Assembly: GCF_014270035.1 (NCBI RefSeq)
Contig: NZ_JACNEP010000004.1
Location: 62,001 to 126,000, forward strand
Reading direction: 5' to 3'
DNA length: 64,000 bases
Origin: Neptunicella marina
Lineage (GTDB): Bacteria; Pseudomonadota; Gammaproteobacteria; Enterobacterales; Alteromonadaceae
How positions within the stretch are numbered: the first letter of the stretch is position 1; every line of letters starts with the position of its first letter. The notes under the pieces are model-generated. The model searched no databases and was not told where the DNA came from. It saw only the letters and a program-made list of their open reading frames with translations. Positions 58,280-64,000 of this stretch are shown here, piece by piece. Made by a program: the position numbers and the translations under genes.

Positions 58280-60754
58280 TTATTCATCGGCGATTCGCAA
58301 GCAATAAATGGGCGGACGAGTAATGTATTCACGCAAAGGTAAATAAGTTGCGAGCCAGGTTATTAGCGCAATTACGCCTGCACTAATGACAATCGAGAAA
58401 AGCGACTGCCAGGTTAACAAACTGTCTAAATCAGCAAACACTAAATAGCTGCCGAGTAACAATAGAAAAGTACCTACGGCCCCACCAATGCATACTGCCA
58501 TCAGATTGTCTGATAGCATCATGCCTATAATGCGTTTGCTGGTTGCTCCCATGGCGCTATGTGTACCAATTTCACGTTTACGTAATCGGGCGCTGTAACT
58601 GAACATGCCGTACATACCCACGGCGCCTAAAAAGACGGTAAATGCTGCAATAATGGCGGTAACACAGGCAATTGCGGTATCGGTAAAGACCAATTCATCC
58701 TTTTTTTGCTGCAATGAAAAATACTTTTGTACGGTCCAACGCGGATCTTTACTGCTAATTAGCGACACCAGCTGTGCTCTGCTTAAGGTCTGCCCCGGTT
58801 TAAACTGAAATAGAAAATGGGTTCGTTGTGCCAATATCGTCTGATAAAACCTTGGTTGAGTAGTATGTTCACCGGGTAAACGTACCGCTTTAACCACACC
58901 TTTGACTGTGCCAATAGGCAGTATTTTTCCTACCAGAGACTCACCTTCGGGCGATAATTGTCGAGCCAGAACATCGTTAATAATGATTTGTCGATTGTCA
59001 AAATTAGGAATAAGGTCCTGATCGGAAGGTGCTGATACAAATATATAGTTTGTGCGTGAAAATGGTTCTCCAGCTAAAAGAGGCTGGCCCAATATTTTGA
59101 AATAGTCCTTGCCTGCAGCCAGTATGGAGGTGCGGAATTCCAGCCCATTATATTTAAACTGCGTCTCTGCACCGTATTGCCATAAATAGGAGGTTGATTG
59201 AGTAACCAGTTGCACTTGAGGTTGTTGACTAAATAGCTGCACCAATTCCTGATTAAATGGCGCTACTTCCGTTTCATTCGGACGCTGCCGTCCATCAAAG
59301 GACAGGGTAAGCGAATATCGGTCTTCGAGCTGAATATCCACTGGTTCAGTGATCACCTGATAGCTGTTATAGAACAGGTTAAGGGTAATCACCAGTAATG
59401 TAGTAACGCAGGCAACCTGTACTGAGGTTAAAACCAATCTGCTACGTTTGGTGACTTGTACTCCACTCCCTTTACCACTGGCAATCAGTGACCGGTTGAG
59501 CTCGGCATAATTGATTTTGCGTGTACCAAGATAGGCAAACAAAAATGACGTCATCACCAGTAATCCTATCGCGGTTAAATAGGTAAACCAGTTGATGCTA
59601 AACTCGGTGGTTCTGGGCAGCTCAGATGATAGAAAATATTTGATTGCCAGCATGCCCATCTGTGATAAACCAATCGCCAGCAGTAACGATGCTGCCATTA
59701 GCACAACCATTTCGGATAATACTGCGCTGAAAATATGGCGTTTTTGAGCACCCACGGCCGCCTGTACCGCTAAATTAAACTGCAACTCGGATAACCGTGA
59801 ATAAAACAAATTAGTGATATTGGTAATTGCAATGGCTAACAAACCCAGTGCCCCTGCCAACAGCATGTATAAGGTTTGTTGCTGGTCGCCGGTGATAAAG
59901 GTTTTCATTGCGATCAGTGGTACAGCTATATCTGCCGGTGCCAGTTGGCGTGGTGCTTTTTCCAGCCAGTCAATTTTGAGTTGTCTGGTTATTTCATTGC
60001 TGGTTTGTTTTGCGCTGCTGCCTTTTTTGATTTTTCCTACCACAAATACTTTGTGTTCAGTGTAATTGTTGTTCCAGGGGGAGAGATTCATGCCAATGTA
60101 TTTGGTGGCTAGAAAGTTAAATCCCCAGGGCAACCACAATTCGGGCGTTTGCCCGTATTTATTCAATTGAGGGGCAATATGGTTTTGTTCAACCACGCCA
60201 ACAATGCGAAAACTAGAACCACTAAAGGTAACTGATTTCGACAGAATATCTTCACTGCCTGCAAATTCACGTTGCCATAAGTCGTAACTAATCACCGCAA
60301 CTGGATTTTGCAGGTTGATCGCTTCGCTTTCACTGAAGTTGCGCCCGCGGATTATTTTGGCTCCCCAGATATCCAGCCATTCAGGCGAAACATAGGCAAG
60401 CTCTGTCATGTGTGCATTGGTGGAATTAACCAGAATATCGCTGCCAAAGGTCGCCATGGCGGTTTGCTCAAACTGCTGCTTGTTTTTGTACAAGCTCATT
60501 AATGCGCCCACATTATTGAACTCGTAGGTAAAGTCACGCTGTGGCACTTCGATACTGCCCTGCATATCCACGAATACTAACCGTTCCTGATCCGGATAGG
60601 GCAGGGGTTTAAGCACTAACACATAATACAAGGTTAAAGTGGTGAGCAGTGCACCAAGGGCGAGCCCCATGGTGATTACTACGCTGGTTACCAGGCCTGG
60701 TTTACGTTTCAGGGTGAGTGCTGCCTGATACAACTGATAGAGGAATAATCTCAT
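58280..60754 (-). CDS. MacB/FtsX-family ABC transporter permease
   Basis: 824 aa. N-terminal membrane helix (about 18-46), a periplasmic MacB core domain (about 47-290, with ISYDLWQREFAGSEDILSKSVTFSG and FRIVGVVEQN), three FtsX helices (about 295-440), a second periplasmic domain, and three C-terminal helices (about 690-815) with RLRKREIGTHSAMGATSKRIIGMML. The two-copy FtsX arrangement (about 800 aa) is that of the YbbP/MacB-like 'ABC3' exporters. Overlaps the ATPase gene by 4 bases and is driven from the same operon as the membrane-fusion protein. It probably exports a peptide, antibiotic or lipid outwards. Confidence 0.93.
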   Translation of the reverse strand: MRLFLYQLYQAALTLKRKPGLVTSVVITMGLALGALLTTLTLYYVLVLKPLPYPDQERLVFVDMQGSIEVPQRDFTYEFNNVGALMSLYKNKQQFEQTAMATFGSDILVNSTNAHMTELAYVSPEWLDIWGAKIIRGRNFSESEAINLQNPVAVISYDLWQREFAGSEDILSKSVTFSGSSFRIVGVVEQNHIAPQLNKYGQTPELWLPWGFNFLATKYIGMNLSPWNNNYTEHKVFVVGKIKKGSSAKQTSNEITRQLKIDWLEKAPRQLAPADIAVPLIAMKTFITGDQQQTLYMLLAGALGLLAIAITNITNLFYSRLSELQFNLAVQAAVGAQKRHIFSAVLSEMVVLMAASLLLAIGLSQMGMLAIKYFLSSELPRTTEFSINWFTYLTAIGLLVMTSFLFAYLGTRKINYAELNRSLIASGKGSGVQVTKRSRLVLTSVQVACVTTLLVITLNLFYNSYQVITEPVDIQLEDRYSLTLSFDGRQRPNETEVAPFNQELVQLFSQQPQVQLVTQSTSYLWQYGAETQFKYNGLEFRTSILAAGKDYFKILGQPLLAGEPFSRTNYIFVSAPSDQDLIPNFDNRQIIINDVLARQLSPEGESLVGKILPIGTVKGVVKAVRLPGEHTTQPRFYQTILAQRTHFLFQFKPGQTLSRAQLVSLISSKDPRWTVQKYFSLQQKKDELVFTDTAIACVTAIIAAFTVFLGAVGMYGMFSYSARLRKREIGTHSAMGATSKRIIGMMLSDNLMAVCIGGAVGTFLLLLGSYLVFADLDSLLTWQSLFSIVISAGVIALITWLATYLPLREYITRPPIYCLRIADE

Positions 60755-61458
60755 GCGGTTTCCTCCACTGGATGGGTCAGAATGGCGCCATCCAGCATCT
60801 GCAATTTACGTTTTGCCATATCCGCATAACGGTAATCGTGGGTGACCAGACAAATAGTGGTACCTTGCTGATTCAGCTCACCGAGTAACTGCATTACCTG
60901 ATTGCCTGATTTGGAATCCAGATTACCGGTAGGTTCATCCACCAACAGCACCTCCGGGTTAGTCACTAATGCACGAGCAATGGCTACGCGTTGCTGTTGT
61001 CCGCCTGACAATTGATTGGGTTTATGATCTTCACGATGTGACAAACCGACTTTGTTTAAACAGGCTTTGGCCTGCTGGTACATTTCATCTTTGCTCAGCG
61101 GTTTGGCGGCGTAACGCAATGGCAGTATGACGTTATCCAGTACACTTAATTCATCGATCAAATTAAATGACTGAAAGATAAAGCCCAGCTTTAGATTACG
61201 CATTTGTGCCATCTGGTCGAGTGAAACCTGTGCCAGATTTACCCCATCCAGTTCATAGTCGCCGCTGGTGACAGAATCGAGTAATCCCAGTACTGACAGC
61301 AAAGTGGATTTTCCGCAGCCGGAAGGCCCGGTGATAGCCACATAGTCACCCTGATAAATCGTTAGTGAAATATCGCGCAGAGCATGAGTTTCCATGGTTT
61401 GGGTTTCAAACACTTTGCTTACATGACGAAGTCGAATTTGTGCGGTTGTCATAATCAC
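60751..61458 (-). CDS. ABC transporter ATP-binding protein (MacB/LolD type)
   Basis: 235 aa. Walker [10 protein letters not shown], signature [15 protein letters not shown], Walker [17 protein letters not shown] and H-loop [12 protein letters not shown]. The pattern is that of MacB/LolD/YbbA-type ATPases for FtsX-family permeases. ATGA overlap with the permease, 6 bases after the membrane-fusion gene. Confidence 0.97.
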   Translation of the reverse strand: MIMTTAQIRLRHVSKVFETQTMETHALRDISLTIYQGDYVAITGPSGCGKSTLLSVLGLLDSVTSGDYELDGVNLAQVSLDQMAQMRNLKLGFIFQSFNLIDELSVLDNVILPLRYAAKPLSKDEMYQQAKACLNKVGLSHREDHKPNQLSGGQQQRVAIARALVTNPEVLLVDEPTGNLDSKSGNQVMQLLGELNQQGTTICLVTHDYRYADMAKRKLQMLDGAILTHPVEETA

Positions 61459-61464
61459 TCCCTG

Positions 61465-62718
61465 TTAATGTACTGAAATCACGTCGTTATCGAGGTAATT
61501 CAGGTCAGAAATAATAAATCGTTCGCCTGCGCTGGCACCGCTGACGATCTGGACCAGATTACTGCTCATTTCACCCAGGGTCAGGCGTTGGCGACGGGCT
61601 TGTTGGTAGTTGTCATTGAGTCGATATAAGTACACAGTCTCACCACTTTGCAAATTAGCCGGACGTTTCACAAACAGGGTGTTTTCAATAGTCTGTGTGG
61701 TAATTTGTGCGTTCACATCCTGATTGGGTTTAACACTGTCAGGCAGAGGCTGGTCGAAACCGATTTCCACCATCACCATTTTGTCTTTCACTAAAGGATC
61801 AACCCGCAGAACCTTGCCGCTGAAAGTGTCCGGCCAGATACTGACCACAGCCGGATTACCGAGTTTAATTTGCGCAGCCTGCACCTGTGAAATATTGATT
61901 CGGGCGATTAAATTATCGGTGCGACCAACAGACGCCACTTCCATGCCAGTGTCGATGCGCTGACCGAGTTCCACCGGTAATGTTTGTAATATGCCTGCTT
62001 GAGTGGCTTTTACATTCATGTCCTCCAGCAGCGTTTGACTGGTATTAACCTTGTCTTGTTGCTGACTGATTTTCAGTTGTTGAATGTTAATTGATTCGTT
62101 ATGAATATCTTTTAGCTGGCTGATTTTGGACTGGCTCAGGGCAATGTTGTTGATGAGTTGTTTTTCTTCGAGCTGGGTTTCAATAAATTCCAGTTTGGAA
62201 ATGATGCCCTGTTTTTGCAGTTGTTGCTTGGACTGACGTTTTAAACTGGCGATCTCAAGTTGTGATTTTAATTCCGTTAGTTTTGAGGTTTCGGTGAGCA
62301 TTTCGCGCTTTTGCTCAACCATCAGTTTACGCAGATTGGCCTGCTCAGAAGCCAGATTTTGCTGATCTGTTTTCAGTTGCTGCTCTAATGCCGGATTACG
62401 TAAGCGCAGAATAATATCGTCAGCTTTTAAACGGTCACCTGGCTGATGCAATATTTCAGTGACCACTCCTGAATTCACTGCGGTTAATAACTGACGCTCG
62501 GGTGAATACAAACCACCAAAACCATCAATATTCAGCTGCATGGTGCCTTGTTTTACTTCGCCAATCAGAATGTCTGTCCGCTTAATTTCCACTGTATGCA
62601 AGCTGGATCTGAACATAACCGTGAGTATTACAAATACACTGATCACCAGCGTGCTAAGCAGCAACAGGCGTAGTTTGCTATGAATGGACGGTGCAGCATG
62701 TATTTTCAGTTTATCCAT
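61465..62718 (-). CDS. HlyD/RND-type membrane-fusion protein
   Basis: 417 aa. N-terminal anchor helix (LLLLSTLVISVFVILTVMF, about residues 18-36), lipoyl/barrel-sandwich segment (GVVTEILHQPGDRLKADDIILRLRNP) and long coiled-coil hairpin (residues about 105-235, Gln/Lys/Glu-rich), then a beta-barrel (ARINISQVQAAQIKLGNPAVVSIWPDTFSGKVLRVDPLV). It bridges the ABC exporter to an outer-membrane tunnel. First gene of the operon, with a sigma-54 promoter 50 bases upstream. Confidence 0.94.
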   Translation of the reverse strand: MDKLKIHAAPSIHSKLRLLLLSTLVISVFVILTVMFRSSLHTVEIKRTDILIGEVKQGTMQLNIDGFGGLYSPERQLLTAVNSGVVTEILHQPGDRLKADDIILRLRNPALEQQLKTDQQNLASEQANLRKLMVEQKREMLTETSKLTELKSQLEIASLKRQSKQQLQKQGIISKLEFIETQLEEKQLINNIALSQSKISQLKDIHNESINIQQLKISQQQDKVNTSQTLLEDMNVKATQAGILQTLPVELGQRIDTGMEVASVGRTDNLIARINISQVQAAQIKLGNPAVVSIWPDTFSGKVLRVDPLVKDKMVMVEIGFDQPLPDSVKPNQDVNAQITTQTIENTLFVKRPANLQSGETVYLYRLNDNYQQARRQRLTLGEMSSNLVQIVSGASAGERFIISDLNYLDNDVISVH

Positions 62719-62768
62719 AGTGCTTGGGTTACTATTCGGTCATTTGGTGAAGCGGTATATGCTTCTAT

Positions 62769-62784
62769 AGCGAATAGTGTGCCA
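62769..62784 (-). promoter_or_regulatory. Sigma-54 promoter of the ABC export operon
   Basis: On the minus strand TTGGCACACTATTCGC: GGCAC-N5-TCGC, matching the -24/-12 consensus (TGGCAC-N5-TTGC) with one mismatch and the exact GG-to-GC spacing. Predicted transcription start near 62758, 40 bases before the membrane-fusion ATG at 62718. Confidence 0.72.
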
Positions 62785-62846
62785 ACTAAATAAGACGATA
62801 AATATCAATAAGTTATGATTTTGCGGGAATATTCATTCGCAGTGAG

Positions 62847-62862
62847 TTTTCGATTTCGAAAA
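62847..62862. promoter_or_regulatory. Palindrome, possible enhancer-binding site
   Basis: TTTTCG-ATTT-CGAAAA, perfect 6-bp arms, centred about 95 bases upstream of the sigma-54 start. This is a usual distance for an NtrC-type activator site. Confidence 0.5.
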
Positions 62863-62886
62863 AGAGTTTTTGCGATTATGGGAATG

Positions 62887-64000
62887 TTATTGCGGTTTGA
62901 GTGGTAAGCCGATAGTGGCGACCGCACCACCATCAGGGTGGTTTTTTAAGCTGATTGACCCGCCTTGTTGCTCAATGACGTTCTGGCAAAAGCTCAGACC
63001 AATGCCCTGACCGCTGACTTTGGTGGTGTAAAGAGGGACAAACAGGTTTTCGTCATTGAGTATGCCATTGCCATTATCAATAAGCTCAAACTGTTGTTGC
63101 TGATTTTGCATGTCAACCGTTAGCGTAAGCTGGCTGGCGCCAGCTTCAATGGCATTTTTGATCAAATTAATAAACACCTGTTGCAATAAGGTCTGGTCAG
63201 CGTAGATGTTTTCAAGCTGAATATTTAAACCCAGTTTAACTTCAGGGTAGAGTTCGGCTAAGCCACTGAAAAAAGCCTGGCTTTTAAAGGTGTCTGGTTG
63301 CAACTGTATGCCCTTGCTCAGGCTGGCATAGTTGCCTACAAACTGTTGTAAATGTTCACAGCGTTCGATAATCAGCGCTAGTGCACTCAATTGTCGTTGC
63401 TCATTTATTTCGCTGGAGAGTGATTGTGCCAACGAGGAAACCGGCGCCAGACTGTTACCAATTTCGTGGGACAACACCCGCACAATTTGTTGCCACGCCA
63501 GCATTTGTTGCTGTTTAAGTTCGGCCTGGATATCGATAAATATCAGCAACTCCTGAGTTTCACCCTCTTCGATAAACTGACTGGAGCGGATTTTCCAGCC
63601 ATTATCGCCTTGCTTAAAACGCCATTGGTCGGTTTTATTCAGCCCGAGTGCATTAGCCGTTGAATAAACAAGACTTTGCCACGGCTGGTTAAATAGCAGA
63701 TGTGAGGATTCGTTAGCAAAGGTCAGTTGTTGCTGATGATTAAACACCAGCACCGGAATACCCAGTTGTGAAATCAGCTGATACACCAAAAATACATGCT
63801 GATCATAACGGCTTTTCTGGGTTTGTAATTGTTCACTTAGTAACTGCAACTGGCTATGAAACTGCCCGACAATACCATGTTCAAATTGCTGTTTTACGAC
63901 GTGGGCAAAGTTATCTTCACTAATCGCGTCTAACTGGATGGTAGCGCGTTTAAAACCACTTTTTACGGTGCTGGTTATTTGCAGACTGATCAACAACGCC
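62887..64000 (-). CDS. NtrB/AtoS-like sensor histidine kinase (5'-truncated by window)
   Basis: The C-terminal 369 or more residues are inside the window; the start lies beyond 64000. Visible: a PAS-like segment (QLISQLGIPVLVFNHQQQLTFANESSHLLF), a HisKA H-box VLSHEIGNSLAPVSSLAQSL, and ATPase boxes (QVFINLIKNAIEAGA, LIDNGNGI, GQGIGLSFCQNVIEQQGGSI). This is the group-4/NtrB type that partners sigma-54-dependent regulators. Together with the sigma-54 promoter of the adjacent export operon it suggests an NtrC-type response regulator just beyond the right edge. It may be co-oriented with the operon, but the regulator was not seen. Confidence 0.9.
   Translation of the reverse strand, partial: ALLISLQITSTVKSGFKRATIQLDAISEDNFAHVVKQQFEHGIVGQFHSQLQLLSEQLQTQKSRYDQHVFLVYQLISQLGIPVLVFNHQQQLTFANESSHLLFNQPWQSLVYSTANALGLNKTDQWRFKQGDNGWKIRSSQFIEEGETQELLIFIDIQAELKQQQMLAWQQIVRVLSHEIGNSLAPVSSLAQSLSSEINEQRQLSALALIIERCEHLQQFVGNYASLSKGIQLQPDTFKSQAFFSGLAELYPEVKLGLNIQLENIYADQTLLQQVFINLIKNAIEAGASQLTLTVDMQNQQQQFELIDNGNGILNDENLFVPLYTTKVSGQGIGLSFCQNVIEQQGGSISLKNHPDGGAVATIGLPLKPQ

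Noticed and set aside
1-64000. CRISPR array, prophage or integrative element
   Set aside because: No regularly spaced repeats, no integrase, terminase or transposase coding region, and no attachment-site pair beyond the short tRNA fragments.

Overview
This window looks like the chromosome of a marine, polysaccharide-using gammaproteobacterium of the order Alteromonadales (Alteromonas/Catenovulum/Paraglaciecola-like). The reasons are the canonical valS-holC-pepA // lptF-lptG block, three large TonB-dependent receptors (two of the Xanthomonas/Caulobacter-type carbohydrate class), a GH28 pectinase, an Mrp-type antiporter operon and a moderate base composition. The genus is an inference. There is no CRISPR array, prophage or transposase gene.

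Layout. 1-7.1 kb: housekeeping (valS, holC, pepA; divergent lptFG). 7.1-13.3 kb: a pectin-type locus with a LacI repressor, an RDD membrane protein, a TonB receptor with a perfect LacI-type operator over its promoter, and a secreted GH28 enzyme. 13.4-13.8 kb: tRNA-Leu(CAA) flanked by fragments of itself. 13.9-19.4 kb: secreted proteins of unknown role, a metallo-beta-lactamase-fold enzyme, and a small-protein/beta-propeller/WYL-regulator cluster of unknown function. 19.5-21.6 kb: an OmpR/EnvZ-type two-component pair. 21.7-29.6 kb: an Mrp-like cation/proton antiporter operon with rearranged subunits and one gene that appears to start at AUC. 29.6-33.3 kb: acyltransferase, CIA30/CBM11-like protein, and an ECF sigma factor fused to a membrane domain. 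33.5-40.9 kb: TonB receptor, membrane AraC regulator, then cytochrome c4, a MauG/CcpA-like dihaem peroxidase and a beta-helix protein ending in a haem c domain.

41-45.3 kb: a divergent MBL-fold protein, the eroded tail of a polyol ABC-transporter ATPase with its terminator, an orphan HAD phosphatase and SorC regulator, then sodB and soxR with a SoxR box forming a 19-bp-spacer promoter towards sodB. 45.7-49.1 kb: a glucoside 3-dehydrogenase-like set (GMC oxidoreductase, subunit 3, DUF1080) ending in a 266-bp inverted-repeat element. 49.1-52.9 kb: a three-domain flavin/Fe-S oxidoreductase, GST and LysR regulator. 53.1-58.0 kb: TonB receptor and a double solute-binding-domain protein. 58.3-64 kb: a MacB-type ABC export operon (HlyD-like, ATPase, permease) with a sigma-54 promoter, next to an NtrB-type kinase cut by the window edge.

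Common themes are carbohydrate capture at the outer membrane with oxidative or hydrolytic processing, and several redox or stress regulators. The least explained parts are the WYL/propeller/small-protein cluster, the haem-fused beta-helix cluster, the double solute-binding protein and the membrane-anchored ECF sigma factor. All names are read from sequence motifs; no database search was run.
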